Shown here: positions 20,291-30,024 of the stretch, one piece after another | How the letters are laid out: the number at the start of each line of letters is the position of its first letter | Position numbering within the stretch: the first letter of the stretch is position 1 | Source of the DNA: PALSA-612 sp963776735 | GTDB taxonomy: Bacteria; Actinomycetota; Thermoleophilia; Gaiellales; Gaiellaceae | Length of the DNA stretch: 64,000 nucleotides | Assembly: GCA_963776735.1 (NCBI GenBank) | Contig: CAVZNV010000018.1 | Span: 124,001-188,000 of the forward strand | Reading direction: 5' to 3' | Translations under genes and position numbers: made by a program | Notes under the pieces: model-generated | Seen by the model: only the letters and a program-made list of their open reading frames with translations | Told to the model about the DNA's origin: nothing | Databases searched by the model: none

Positions 20291-22040
20291 ATGGCCGACG
20301 CGTTCGAGGTCGAGGGCGCGAACGACGCTGCCGCGTTCACGCTGAAAGTCCGGCGCGGAGAGCGCATGGCACTGCTCGCGATGAACTGGAGGAACGGCAC
20401 GCCGCCGGCCGAGTTCGTCGGCTTCGCGATCGAGTACCAGGAGCCGAACTCGACGATCTGGCATCCGCTGAAGAACCGCCTGAACTTCACCGACGACCAG
20501 AGCCAGGGCACCGGGCAGAAGACGTTTCCCTCGCTCGAAGCCCCGTTCCAGAAGTTCCGTTGGGTGCACTTCCCGTTCCACGCCGAACTGGAAGGAACCT
20601 TCAACTACCGGGTCACGTCGGTGTTCATGGACAACAGCCGGCACGCTGAGCTACGGCGACGTAGCAGACTGCCGGCGATCGAACTCGACGGCGACACGTA
20701 CCCCGGTGCCATCAACGTGGCCTTCACGCGCGGCTTCATGATCGTCACAGGCGTTCGAGGACAGCTACGAGAAGGACAGCGTGCTGACCACCCGGATCTG
20801 CGGCCGGCGACCGCGACGGACGGCCTCGACTTCCAGTCCCACGCATCCCGACAGCCATAGAGGCATATCAGTGGATGGGCTTCGAGGCGCGCACGGCAAT
20901 CCTCGACCTCCTGGACGCGCGGTCGCCGACCGGACGCAGGTCCGCCTCATCGCGTACGACTTCAATCTGCCCTAGATCGTGCGCGGCTCGTGCATCTCGG
21001 TGCCGCCTCCAGATCCTCATCGACGACAGCGGCTCGACACACGCGGACAAGACCTCAGCCGAGATCTTCAGCCGCTGAAAGCACGAGCGCTGCGTGAGCG
21101 CAGCGTCAAGCGCGAGCACATGAACGAGCCTCCAGCACAACAAGACGATCTCGGTCGCGGGCGGCGGTCAATAACGTCGTCTGCGGCTCGACGAACTTCA
21201 GCTGGCGCGGCTTCGACGTCCAGAACAACAACGCCGCGACGCTCCGCGGCGAGGCGGCGGTCAGCGCATTCAACGACGCGTTCCAGAGCTACTGGGACAA
21301 CGACCAGACGCCTGCGAGCTTCGAGACCACGCTGTCGGCCGGTGACTGGATCGACCTCCAGCTGTCGGGCATCGACGCGCATGTGAGCTTCTCGCCCCAT
21401 TCGGGAGCCAACGCGAAGCTCGACGAGATCATGGAGGACATCCAGAACGGCACGACGACGAGCCTCTTCTACTCGTTCGCGTTCCTCTACCAGACACCGG
21501 CGCTCGAGGCAGCGATCCAGCAGGTCTCGCAGAACAGCGCAATCTTCGTCTACGGAATCTCCGACCGAGACGGCCGGAGGCATCCACCTGCTGGAACCCG
21601 GCGGCAACCCGGAGCCGGTGTTTCCTGCTGCTCTGAGCGCGAACCTGCCGGCCCCTGTGTCCGCGGCAGCCATCGCTGCAGAGGGGGTGCAGATGCACCA
21701 CAAGTTCGCCGTCATCGACTTCGACCTGCCGACCGCGCGCGTCTACTTCGGTTCGTACAACTTCTCGAGTTCCGCCGACACGAAGAACGGTGAGAACGTC
21801 CTGGTGTTCAAGGATCGCAAGATCGCGGTCGCCTACATGATCGAGGCGTTGCGGATTCTCCACCACTACTCGTTCCGGCTCGCACAGAAGAACGCCCAGA
21901 CCGCGCAGAAGGAGCTCGGTGCCTGCACAAGCCGCCGAGCCAACCCGGGAGGGCCGCGGCGGCACGAGGACTGGACGAGCCCGGCGAAGAAGCGCGACCG
22001 GCTGCTCTTCGCCGAGCCCTCGCGGGCGCAACGCGTCTAA
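20291..22040 (+). CDS. Phospholipase D-like domain protein (frameshifted)
   Basis: About 580 residues in several frames. The N-terminal domain (FTLKVRRGERMALLAMNWRN, FVGFAIEYQEPNSTIWHPLK, NYRVTSVFMDN) is a beta-rich module. It is followed by two PLD half-sites: the first region reads HNKTI and NNVVCGSTNFSWRGF after correction, and the second reads MHHKFAVIDFD then ARVYFGSYNFSSSAD. HxK plus GSxNF pairs are the phosphatidyl-transfer active site of the PLD superfamily, which act on phospholipids or nucleic acids. There is no signal peptide. Shifts near 20645, 20760, 20870, 21150, 21380 and 21565. Substrate unknown. Confidence 0.72.
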
Positions 22041-22051
22041 GCTGGCCCGGC

Positions 22052-22716
22052 GTGAGCGCGCCCGTGCGAGACCGGACGTCGAGGTACTCGAGCGCGAGTG
22101 GTGGGCGCGGATGCCGCGGGTGCTGGTACGCGCCCGCCGGGGTCTTTGCGGAATTGCGCGATGAGTCCGTGAAGCGGCGGATGCCCGCCAGGAGGCCTTG
22201 ACGGCGCTCGCGTTCCTCGCGGGGATCGCGATGTTCCTCGGCTCGTTCGCCCTCGAACAGCCCTACAAGCGCTTCTACCGCGAGTTGAGCGCGTTCGGCT
22301 GACCGTCGAGACGATCTCCGGCGGCGCCGTCGGTCGCGATCACGAACTTCTGGGCCGGCGGCGCCGTCGTCTACTCGGCACGCGAGGCCTCGGGGCGCTC
22401 GACCGGATACCGGCCGGCCGGCACCTGGCGGGCTGGCCACGGCGCCGTTCGTGCTCGTGCTCGTGCTCGCGCTGCCGGTTCGGGTTGGCCTACGGCTTGC
22501 GACCTCTTCCACGCCGAAGGTTCCAACAACGGGGGCAGGTGGTGACGGACTCATCGCTATCGACGCACTGGCGCTCGCCTGGACCCTGGCCCTCGCCCTG
22601 ATCGGCATCCGGACGACGCAGCGGTGGTCGTGGGCGCCGGGCGGCGGCGGCACTCGGGGTCACGGCGGCTGTTCGCGGTCCTCCCTGGCACGCTGGTCTT
22701 CTCGGTCACGCGCTAG
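22052..22716 (+). CDS. Yip1-like integral membrane protein (frameshifted)
   Basis: Pieces in successive frames give a cytoplasmic start (VFAELRDESVKRR), then membrane helices (LTALAFLAGIAMFLGSFAL, ISGGAVVAITNFWAGGAVVY after correction, FVLVLVLALPVRVGL, IDALALAWTLALALIGI) and a last helix ending FSVTR before the TAG at 22714. This resembles the Yip1 domain, a five-helix membrane family without a known enzymatic role in bacteria. It begins 12 bases after the PLD-like gene. Several shifts make boundaries approximate. Confidence 0.45.
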
Positions 22717-22746
22717 TTGACGATTGTTATACTAAAGCTTTAGTAT
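22717..22746 (+). promoter_or_regulatory. PadR promoter with overlapping palindromic operator
   Basis: TTGACG at 22717-22722 and TAGTAT at 22741-22746 form a promoter with an 18-base spacer. An 18-base perfect palindrome (ATACTAAAGCTTTAGTAT, 22729-22746) covers the spacer end and the whole -10. The GTG start lies only 7 bases further on. The arrangement fits autorepression by the PadR protein and a leaderless mRNA. Confidence 0.7.
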
Positions 22747-22753
22747 CATCGCC

Positions 22754-23281
22754 GTGCTCACCCGGCTGCTCGTCCTCTGGCTGCTGTCGGAGCAGTCGCT
22801 CCACGGCTACAGGATCAAGAAGATCCTCGACGACGAGGCGCTCCGCTTCTGGTTTCCCGTCGAGTACGCGTCGATCTACTCGGTGCTACGAAGTCTCGAG
22901 CGCGCCGGCTACGTCGAAAGCGTCGCGGTCGAACGCGACGGTCAGCGCCCCGAGCGCACGCGCTACGCGATCACGAGCGAGGGCCGTCTGCCATCTCTCC
23001 GAGCTGCTCGAGCGCGCCTGGCAGGAGCTGCCCGCAGTCGGCGATCCGCTTGCGCTCGCCCTCGCGGCACGGTCGGATCTCGAGGACGAGAGCCGCGTGC
23101 CCCAGCTGCTCAGAGGACACGGCGGGATGCTCTCCGCGAGCGGCTGGCCCGGCTCGACGCCCTGGCGCGGTCGGCGCCGGCTCCCCGAGATGGTCGACCG
23201 GCAGCGTGCGCTGGCGCGGGACCGAGCTCCGACTGGACAGGAGACCCTGTTGACCGAGGAGGAGGCGGTACCGATGGCTGA
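22754..23281 (+). CDS. PadR family transcriptional regulator (frameshifted C-terminus)
   Basis: The N-terminal 75 residues are a PadR winged helix: LLVLWLLSEQSLHGYRIKKI, RFWFPVEYASIYSVLRSLER, AGYVESVAVERDGQRPERTR and YAITSEGR. PadR proteins are repressors that respond to phenolics or other stresses. After a shift near 22990 the helical C-terminal dimerisation domain follows (SELLERAWQELPAVGDPL), ending about at the TGA 23279-23281 that overlaps the next gene. Start GTG 22754 is fixed by the promoter position. It probably controls itself through the palindrome and may control the downstream Nudix-like gene. Confidence 0.82.
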   Translation: MLTRLLVLWLLSEQSLHGYRIKKILDDEALRFWFPVEYASIYSVLRSLERAGYVESVAVERDGQRPERTRYAITSEGRLPSLRAARARLAGAARSRRSACARPRGTVGSRGREPRAPAAQRTRRDALRERLARLDALARSAPAPRDGRPAACAGAGPSSDWTGDPVDRGGGGTDG

Positions 23282-23672
23282 CCGGCAGACCGACATCCAG
23301 CTGATCGCGAACCTCGTCGTCCTGCGGCCCGACGGCCGGGTGCTCTTCGTCCGCTACCAGCCGGACGACGAGCGCTGGTGGCTGCCCGGCGAGGATCTCG
23401 AGCCCTATGAGCATCCCGACGAGCGAGCCCGCGCGATCCTCGACGGGCTTCGCGGGACTGACCGTCACGTCGATGTCCATGACGGAAGTCGAGTCGTTCC
23501 GGGGCCGACGCGGCTGGCACGTGATCTTCACGTACCGCGTCGATGCCGACGGCGATCCTGCGAGGGCGACTTCCCGGCAGCATCAGTACCCGCCGGACGA
23601 GCTGCCGAGGACGATGCACGGCCGCTGGGAGCGCGACCGGGTCGGCAAGGTGCTCGTGGCGTCGAGGCCTAG
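23274..23672 (+). CDS. Nudix-like hydrolase fold protein (frameshifted)
   Basis: Starts MADRQTDIQLIANLVVLRPD, then GRVLFVRYQPDDERWWLPGE and DLEPYEHPDERARAILDGL, which is the strand-loop-helix of a Nudix domain, and after a shift near 23450 FRGRRGWHVIFTYRVDADGD and ELPRTMHGRWERD. The canonical Nudix box (G-x5-E-x7-REUxEE) is not complete: the helix lacks the usual RE-x2-EE run, so hydrolase activity is uncertain. About 133 residues. It overlaps the end of the PadR gene. Confidence 0.55.
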   Translation: MADRQTDIQLIANLVVLRPDGRVLFVRYQPDDERWWLPGEDLEPYEHPDERARAILDGLRGTDRHVDVHDGSRVVPGPTRLARDLHVPRRCRRRSCEGDFPAASVPAGRAAEDDARPLGARPGRQGARGVEA

Positions 23673-24519
23673 TCGCGAACCTCGAAGGCGGCCAGCTCCT
23701 CGTCGGGCAGGCCGTAGGTGTGGCGCTCCTCCGGGAAGGCCCGGTTGCGCACGTCGGCGGCGTAGGCCTCGAGGGCGGCGCGGTCGTCCCCGGCGAGGTC
23801 GGCGTAGGCCTTCACGAAGCGCGGCGCCTGGCCCTGGGTCAGGCCGAGCAGGTCGTGCCAGACCAGCACCTGGCCGTCGCAGCCGGCGCCGGAGCCGATG
23901 CCGATGGTGGGGATCTGTGAGCCGCGCTGATGCGCGCCGCGACCGGCGCGGGACCGCTTCGAGCACGATCGCGAAGCAGCCCGCGGCCTGGAGCGCCAGC
24001 GCGTCGTCAAGGAGCCGCTGGCCTCGCCGCCGTGCGGCCCTGGGCCTTGAAGCCGCCCAGCATCGTCACGCTCTGCGGCGTCAGGCCGAGGTGGCCCATG
24101 ACCGGGATGCCGGCCTGGGCGAGCGCCGCGCGCGCGACGACCGACGGGCCGGCGCCCTCCAGCTTGACCCCGTCGGCACCGGCCTCCTTGACGAGGCGGA
24201 TGCTGCTCTCGATGGCCTGCTCGTCGGACGACCTGGTACGAGCCGAACGGCAGGTCGCCGAGGAGGAAGGCGTGCGCGTGCCGCGGCGGCGGCCCGCGTC
24301 AGCATGACCATCTCGTCCATCGTGACCGGCGTGGTGCCGTCGTAGCCGAGCACGTTGTTGGCGGCCGAATCGCCGACCAGGATGATGTCGACCCCGGCCT
24401 CATCGGCCAGGCGGGCGCTCGGCGCGTCGTAGGCGGTGACCATCACGATCGGGTCGCCGCGCGCCTTCATCGCGGCGAGCTCGGGGCAGCGGCGCTTTCC
24501 GGCGGGCGGCGTGCGTCAT
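23669..24519 (-). CDS. panB: PanB, 3-methyl-2-oxobutanoate hydroxymethyltransferase (frameshifted)
   Basis: Catalyses the first step of pantothenate synthesis, adding a hydroxymethyl group from methylene-tetrahydrofolate to 2-oxoisovalerate. The N-terminal part reads MKARGDPIVMVTAYDAPSAR, LADEAGVDIILVGDSAANNV and GYDGTTPVTMDEMVMLTRAA; the C-terminal part reads IPTIGIGSGAGCDGQVLVWH and DLLGLTQGQAPRFVKAYADL. These are the family's metal- and substrate-binding segments. The ATG at 24519 is shared with the panC stop (TGATG). Shifts lie between about 24270 and 24000 and near 24490. Span corresponds to about 280 residues, as usual. Confidence 0.88.
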
Positions 24520-25290
24520 CAGTCGGGTCTCCCGTCTCGAGGGCGACATTATCGATGAGGCGGACGAGCCGACCCGCACGGCGGCAGCCAGGACGGGCGG
24601 GTCGACGGCGCCACCTCGACGTAGTCGGGCTCGAGGCCGCCGCGCAGCTGGCGGGCGGCCGCGGGGTCGCCCGTGGCGAGGGCGCGCGGCGAACGGCGAG
24701 GGCCCGCGTCGCGCTCGGCCGGCGAGAGGCGGGCGTTGCGCGACGAGAGGGCCAGGCCGTCGGCGTCGCGGACGGTCGGCACGACGCGCAGGCGGACGGC
24801 CAGGTCCAGGTCGCGCAGCAGCCGCCGGATGACGGCGACCTGCTGGGCGTCCTTCTGGCCGAAGTAGGCCACGTCGGGCGGACGATGTTGAACAGCTTGA
24901 GGACGATCGTCGCCACGCCGCGGAAATGCCCCGGGCCGGAAGGCGCCCTCGAGGATCGACGCCCAGCGCGCTCGACGTCGACCCAGGTCTCGAAGCCCGG
25001 CGGGTACAGCTCGCCGGCCGCGGGCGCGAAGAGGAGGTCCACGCCCGCCTCGGCCGCGCGCCAGGTCGTGCGGTTCGTCGCGCGGATAGCGCGCGAGATC
25101 GGCGGCTCGCCGAACTGGGCCGGGTTGACGAAGAGGCTCATGACGACCGTCGCGCACTCGGCCCGCGCCGCGTCGAGCAGGGCGCGGTGGCCGGCGTGCA
25201 GGGCGCCCATCGTCGGCACGAGCCCGAGCGCCGAGGCCGCGGCGCGCGTCGAGCCGGCGCGCACGCGCTGATCGTCCGGACCGTCGTCAC
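24519..25290 (-). CDS. panC: PanC, pantothenate synthetase (frameshifted)
   Basis: Joins pantoate and beta-alanine with ATP. The HxGH nucleotide motif is in LGLVPTMGALHAGHRALLDA, followed by VVMSLFVNPAQFGEP, LFAPAAGELYPPGFETWV, GHFRGVATIVLKLFNIV, AYFGQKDAQQVAVIRRLLRD and the KMSKS-like region LSSRNARLSPAERD. The end reads RLIDNVALETG. Start GTG 25290 overlaps the stop of the DUF2520 gene (GTGA). Shifts near 25090, 24945, 24880, 24690 and 24560. Middle gene of the DUF2520-panC-panB operon. Confidence 0.88.
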
Positions 25291-25927
25291 GACGCGTCCG
25301 CTAGGGCGCGGTACATCGGCTCGAGCTCGGGCTTGCGCCGCGAGTGCCGCCAGATGCATGGCCTGTCGTCCAGTCGCCACGCGCGATCGGTCCGTGAGGT
25401 CGAAACCGTTTTCGATGGTGCGTCGCATCAGCGGAACGAGCGCGTCCGGCGGTGCGCCCGCCAGGTCGAAGAGCGGGAGGCCGCCCGATAGAGCGTCACG
25501 AGATAGTCGACGCGATGGTGGCGCCGGCATGATAGAGGGCACGGGGATCGTCAGCAGCTCGAACGCCCGCAGACCCAACGTCTCCGCCGGCGAAAAACCG
25601 CGCGCACGCGGCTTCGTCGACTCAGCCGTTACCGCGCCCCATGCGCCATCGACTGTTCGGCCCGCGCCACGCGTGAACGTCTGCAGCGGGTGGACGCCGA
25701 ACGGCGCACGTGCGGCTCGAGCGCCGAAAGCGGCGTCGCCCCGCTGACGTGGGCCACCCACGGCCCCAATCGATGCGGCCTGCGACCTCGGCGATCGCGC
25801 CGTCCGGGACCAGAGCACCAACAGCTCGCCGTGCTCGAGCAGCGGACACGCCGCGCTCGCGCAGGCGGGCGCAGACGGCCGAGCCTGAGCGGCCGGTGGC
25901 ACCGATCACCGTGACGCTGTCGAACAT
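25287..25927 (-). CDS. Rossmann-like plus DUF2520 protein, pantothenate operon (frameshifted)
   Basis: Begins MFDSVTVIGATGRSGSAVCA, a dinucleotide-binding Rossmann start (GxxGRxGSA). Later pieces read VLWSPDGAIAEVAGRIDWG, VAHVSGATPLSAL, GVHPLQTFT, then the helical DUF2520 half (ETLGLRAFELLTIPVPSIMP, APPDALVPLMRRTIENGFDL). Such proteins resemble ketopantoate and F420-dependent NADP reductases. As first gene of an operon with panC and panB, it may supply the ketopantoate reductase step (PanE role); this is inference. About 213 residues; shifts near 25840, 25770 and 25500. Confidence 0.75.
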
Positions 25928-26014
25928 GTCGGGGGCTCCAGTTCCGTAGCGGATACCGGGCTGCCGGGAAGTCTAAGCGCCCGGGTCTCGCTCGTTCGGG
26001 TGTGGGGCCCGGCT

Positions 26015-26041
26015 TAAGGCCGTCCGACAGCCTGCCGAGGA
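26015..26041 (+). promoter_or_regulatory. Possible sigma-28 (FliA/WhiG)-type promoter
   Basis: TAAG at 26015-26018 and GCCGAGGA at 26034-26041 are 15 bases apart, resembling the TAAA-N15-GCCGATAA consensus of the sigma-28 class. The -10 matches six of eight positions. A TAGGGC hexamer 7 bases before the GTG at 26059 is an alternative, leaderless promoter. No sigma-28 gene is visible in the window. Confidence 0.3.
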
Positions 26042-26058
26042 TATGTAGGGCTGAGTGG

Positions 26059-27237
26059 GTGCTTCGCCGCCTCGTCACTGCTGCCGTCGCAGTGCTCGCT
26101 TTGCACTACCGCCGCCGCGCGGAGAAGCGGGATGGTCGTCGGCGCTGGCGGCGCCGAAGGCGCGGGCCGCCTGGGCGCGGAGGCGAAGGCGAAGTGGCCC
26201 TGGCCAAGGTGGCGGGGCTCGACGCAATCCGCCTGACCGCGCAATGGCGCCCGGGCGAGACCGCGCCGCTGCCCTACGACCTCGCCTCGCTGACGAACGC
26301 GGTGGACGCCGCCGACCTCGACGGCGTCACGGTTTTCCTCTCCGTCTATCCGACCGGCAGCTCGGTGACGCCGCTGGCGGCGCAGGCGCGGGCCGACTTC
26401 GCCTCGTTCGCAGCCTCGCTGGCGAGATCGCTTCCGAGCGTGAGCCGGTTCATCGTCGGCAACGAGCCGAACCTGAACCGCTTCTGGATGCCGCAGTACG
26501 CGGACGACGGAAGTGACCTGGCGGCTCCGGCCTACGAGGCGCTGCTCGCGCAGACCTACGACGCGCTCAAATCCGTCTCGCCGGGGCTGACGGTGATCGG
26601 CGGCGCGGTCTCCCCGCGGGGCAACGACTCGATCATGTCGCGAAAGCATTCGCCGACGACGTTCATCGCCGACCTCGGCCGCGCCTACCGCAACAGCGGT
26701 CGCACCCGTCCGATCATGGACGAGTTCTCGCTCCATCCGTACGAGGACAACTCGAGCGTCCCGCCGGACTTCCTGCACCCGCGCTCGACGACGATCTCAT
26801 TCGCCGACTACCCGAAGCTGGTCGCGCTGCTCGGCAAGGCGTTCGACGGGACGGCGCAGGCCGGATCAAGCCTCCCGATCGTCTACGACGAGTTCGGCGT
26901 CGAGTCGGTGATCCCGGCGAAGAAGGCCGCGGATTACCAGGGTGTCGAGCCGGTGTCGACGCGGCCGGTGAGCGAGGACGTCCAGGGCGTCTACTACGCG
27001 GAGGCGCTCGCGCTGGCGCAGTGCCAGCCGACCGTCACGGGCATCCTGCTCTTCCACGTCAGCGACGAGAACCAGCTCGACCGCTGGCAGTCCGGCCTCT
27101 ACTACGCGGACGACACGCCCAAGTCGAGCCTGCCCGTCGTGGAGCGCGCGATCCAGTCGCTCCGTGCCGGGGGCGTCGGCTCCTGCAGCATCGCCGGCGC
27201 GAAAGCCTTCGCGGCTCGCTCGGCCGCCGGGCGCTAG
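26059..27237 (+). CDS. Secreted TIM-barrel protein, clan GH-A glycosidase-like
   Basis: About 392 residues. The start MLRRLVTAAVAVLALH is a signal peptide; a segment of about 30 residues after it is out of frame (two compensating shifts, about 26105 and 26195), then VALAKVAGLDAIRLTAQWRP opens a barrel. The motif VGNEPNLNRFW supplies the likely acid/base Glu and VYDEFGVESV the likely nucleophile Glu, the clan GH-A arrangement (as in GH5 and GH39). Substrate cannot be assigned. No cell-wall anchor is seen. The gene stands alone downstream of the divergent pantothenate operon. Confidence 0.7.
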   Translation: MLRRLVTAAVAVLALHYRRRAEKRDGRRRWRRRRRGPPGRGGEGEVALAKVAGLDAIRLTAQWRPGETAPLPYDLASLTNAVDAADLDGVTVFLSVYPTGSSVTPLAAQARADFASFAASLARSLPSVSRFIVGNEPNLNRFWMPQYADDGSDLAAPAYEALLAQTYDALKSVSPGLTVIGGAVSPRGNDSIMSRKHSPTTFIADLGRAYRNSGRTRPIMDEFSLHPYEDNSSVPPDFLHPRSTTISFADYPKLVALLGKAFDGTAQAGSSLPIVYDEFGVESVIPAKKAADYQGVEPVSTRPVSEDVQGVYYAEALALAQCQPTVTGILLFHVSDENQLDRWQSGLYYADDTPKSSLPVVERAIQSLRAGGVGSCSIAGAKAFAARSAAGR

Positions 27238-27255
27238 CTTCGCTACCGTGTCCCC

Positions 27256-29060
27256 GTGCTCAGGGGGGTCGCGGCGGCGCTGGCCGTCGCCGTCGTCACG
27301 GCAGGCGCTTGGATCGGCGGTCGCGGCGGACGCGCGCGCTGCTGCGAGCCCGTTCGTCCCCTGTCACGGCGCCTCGGGGGTGCTCTGCGCGAACGTCACC
27401 GTGCCCCTCGACTGGACCGGCGCCGTGCCCGGAAGGTCACGCTGGCCGCGGAGGAGCTGCCTGCGAAGGGGACGCCGCGCGGGGTGATGATGATGCTGGC
27501 GGGCGGTCCCGGCCAGGCGAGCGCCGTCGCCTTCGACCTCGCCGACCTCGGCTCGACCTGGCAGCAGATGTTCCCCGGCTACACGCTCGTGGCCTTCGAT
27601 CCGCGCGGCACGGGCAACTCCGGGTTCCTCGGCTGCCTCGTCGGCTCGGACCCGGTCGTCGCCGCCCAGCAGATCGCGACCTGCGGGCAGTCGATCGGCG
27701 CGGACCGCGTCTACTACACGACCGCGGCGAACGCCGAGGACGTCGATGCCGTGCGGGGCGGTCGGAGTGGACAAGATCGCGCGGTGGGGGACGTCGTACG
27801 GGACGAAGGTCGCGCTCGCCTACGCCCTCGCGCATCCGGACAACGTCGAGCGCCTCGTGCTCGACTCCGTCGTGCCGACCACCGGGCCGGAACCGTTCGG
27901 CCTCGACACCTTGCAGGGCATCCCGCTCGGCCTCTCGTCTCTGTGCGGGACCGCGGCGTGCCGGCGGATCAGCCCGAATCTCGCCACCGAGGTCGCGACG
28001 CTGGCAAACCGGGCGGCGGTGAGGCCGATCCGTGGCCGGGTGCGCACGGCGGCCGGAACGCTCGTGCCCGTGAGCATGGACGGGACGACGCTGCTCGGCG
28101 TCGTCGTGGCCGCCGACCTCAGCCCGGGCCTGCAGGCGGTGCTTCCGTCGGCGGTCGGTGACGCCGTGGCGACGCCCGCAGGAACTGCTCCGTCTCGCCG
28201 GCCTGTCGCAGGGCGGTTTTCGGTCGGCGGCGGACGCCTCGTTCAGCGAGGGCCTGTTCTACGCGACCATGTGCGCCGACGGCCGCTTCCCGTGGCAGCC
28301 GACCGACGACCTCCCCACACGCCAGCAGGCGCTGGACAGCCGCGGGGCTGGTTCCCGGCGCGACCGGCCCGTTCGGAAGCTGGGCGACGGCGCTCGGGCC
28401 GGCGGCTACTGCGTCGACTGGCCGTCGCCGTCAGGGAACGCCCCCCTCGCCGCCGGGCCGCTCCCGGACGTGCCCGTTCTGGCCATCTCCGGCTCGATCG
28501 ACATGCGGACGCCGACCACGAACGCCTCCTCGGTCGTCTCGCTGTTTCCCCAGGGGCACCTGCTCGTCGTCCCCGGCGTCGGCCACAGCGTGTTGACCAC
28601 CGACCCGTCGGGGTGCGCCGAGAAGGCGGTGCAGCTGTGGCTCGGGCGGCGCTCGCCGACGCGCTGTCGCGCGCCGCCCTACCTCGCCGACGTGCCCCGG
28701 ATCCCGGCGTCCGTCACGGCCGCGCCGCTTGCGCCGAGGACGTCGGGCGTTCGCGGCCGGACGCTTTCGGTCGTGACGACGACCGTCCAGGACGCACTCG
28801 CGACCGAGATCGCCGCCGGTGAGGCCGATCGGCGGGCTGACGGGAGGCGGAGAGCGTCGAGCGGCCTGTCGACGCTCGTGCTGGCCAAGTACAGCGACGT
28901 CGCCGGTGTCGCGGTCAGCGGGTCGTTGCACCTCAAACGTGCGACGAAGGGCTCGTTCCTCGTGCCGGTCGGCTCCGTCACCGTAGCCGGCCCGAAGACC
29001 GCCGCGCACGGAGTCGTGACGTTCTCGACCGGCGGCGTGAAGGTCGTCTGGTCGAAGTAG
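27256..29060 (+). CDS. Alpha/beta hydrolase with TAP C-terminal domain (tripeptidyl aminopeptidase-like), frameshifted
   Basis: A secreted hydrolase of about 600 residues. Signal peptide from GTG 27256 (LRGVAAALAVAVVTAGA), oxyanion region (MMMLAGGPGQASA), FDPRGTGNSG, nucleophile elbow ARWGTSYGTKVAL, then C-terminal Asp in AISGSIDMRTPTTN and His in VVPGVGHSVLTTD. These are the Ser, Asp and His of the TAP/SCO7095-like family that removes peptides or esters outside the cell. The last 100 residues (SGLSTLVLAKYSDVAGVAVS) add a beta-rich tail. Shifts near 27430, 27760, 28170 and 28350. TACCGT lies 6 bases before the start. Confidence 0.82.
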
Positions 29061-29069
29061 ACTGGGCCT

Positions 29070-29286
29070 ATGCCGATCTACGAATACGTCTGCATGACGT
29101 GTGAGTCGCACTTTGAGGAGCTTGTGCGTGGCGACCAGGATCCGCCCTGTCCCGACTGCGGCGGCGAGGGTGGCGCGCCAGTTCTCGGTCTTCGCGACAA
29201 AAGCCGAGACGCCCCAGCCGAGCTTCCGCGGTGCGACCGGCGGCGGCGGCGGTTGTTGCGGCGGCTCCTGCGGCTGCGGGCACTAG
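29070..29286 (+). CDS. FmdB family zinc ribbon protein (frameshifted)
   Basis: MPIYEYVCMTCESHFEELVR is the FmdB opening with the first CxxC; PPCPDCGG is the second. After a shift near 29170 the protein continues QFSVFATKAETPQPSFRG and ends in a Gly- and Cys-rich tail (GGGGGCCGGSCGCGH). About 71 residues, normal size. The family is a putative regulatory zinc ribbon. TAGACT at 29058-29063 lies 6 bases before the ATG (leaderless pattern). The stop overlaps the stop of a possible leftward gene in a CTAG. Confidence 0.8.
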
Positions 29287-29681
29287 AAGCCGGACGAAGG
29301 GATCAGCGCGGCCGGCGGCGGCGAACGGGCTGCAGGTCGAGGTCGCGCCTTCGTGCAGGTCGAGCGGACCCGAGCCTCCTGGGGTCGTCGCGAAACATGA
29401 CTGGGGCCGCCGGGGCGCGCTGGACGCCGAGCTGCGAGGCGATCCTCGAGCGCGGGCCGCAGCGATCGCGCCCCGATCGAGACGCACCCGCAGTCCGCGA
29501 GCAGCTCGAGCAGAGCCTCGTCGGTCGCAGGCGGCGCCGCGAACGGCGACGGCGGCGAGGCCGTTCCTGATCCAGAGCGACTCGGCGGCGGCGGCCCGGT
29601 GGTGGGTACCTGCGACCGTCTCGAACGGACAAGGCGTGGCACGGCCTTCACGACGACCATCGCGCCCCGACGACCGAGCAA
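29283..29681 (-). CDS. Uncertain leftward gene between fmdB and udg
   Basis: An open frame of 132 codons whose stop overlaps the fmdB stop in a CTAG, the same arrangement as two other convergent pairs in this window. The segments DEALLELLADCGCVSIGARS and RPALEDRLAARRP look protein-like, while the flanking Pro/Arg/Ser-rich parts look out of frame, so base shifts are likely. I do not recognise the family. It may be a real gene of about 120 residues or a shadow. Confidence 0.3.
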   Translation of the reverse strand: MLGRRGAMVVVKAVPRLVRSRRSQVPTTGPPPPSRSGSGTASPPSPFAAPPATDEALLELLADCGCVSIGARSLRPALEDRLAARRPARPGGPSHVSRRPQEARVRSTCTKARPRPAARSPPPAALIPSSGF

Positions 29682-29683
29682 GC

Positions 29684-30014
29684 GTGCTCAGCCAGGCCCT
29701 CCTAGGCGGAACCGAGATCGGCGGCGACTTCTCGGCGACCGTCCGGCGCGGTGCTTCACGGCCGCGGAGGTCGGCGACCTGGCAGCCCTGCTCCGCATCC
29801 GGCCGTCGCCCGACGCTGCCGCGCGCTACGACGCTACCTGGATCACAGAGCTGCAGATCGACCCCTTCGGCTGGGACGATGATGATCGGGAGTGGCTCCG
29901 GAGCGCGCTCCGGGACTCGCGCGGCTTCTACGCCGACGCCGCGGGCAAGGGCTCAGCGGCTCCACCCGCCCGGTTCTGCAGCTCTCGTTCGCTTCCATCC
30001 GCGGAGCGTCGTAA
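29684..30014 (+). CDS. Hypothetical protein upstream of uracil-DNA glycosylase (frameshifted)
   Basis: The GTG frame reads LSQALLGGTEIGGDFSATV; after a shift near 29745 it continues CFTAAEVGDLAALLRIRPSP, DAAARYDATWITELQIDPFG and WDDDDREWLRSALRDSRGFY, and after another it ends GSTRPVLQLSFASIRGAS with a TAA. The acidic DPFGWDDDDREWL segment and regular helices suggest a real soluble protein of about 110 residues. No family recognised. Confidence 0.4.
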
Positions 30015-30024
30015 ACTCCGGCTC

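Noticed and set aside
22729..22746. Intrinsic terminator
   Set aside because: The palindrome has no loop or T tract and sits on a promoter, so an operator explains it better.
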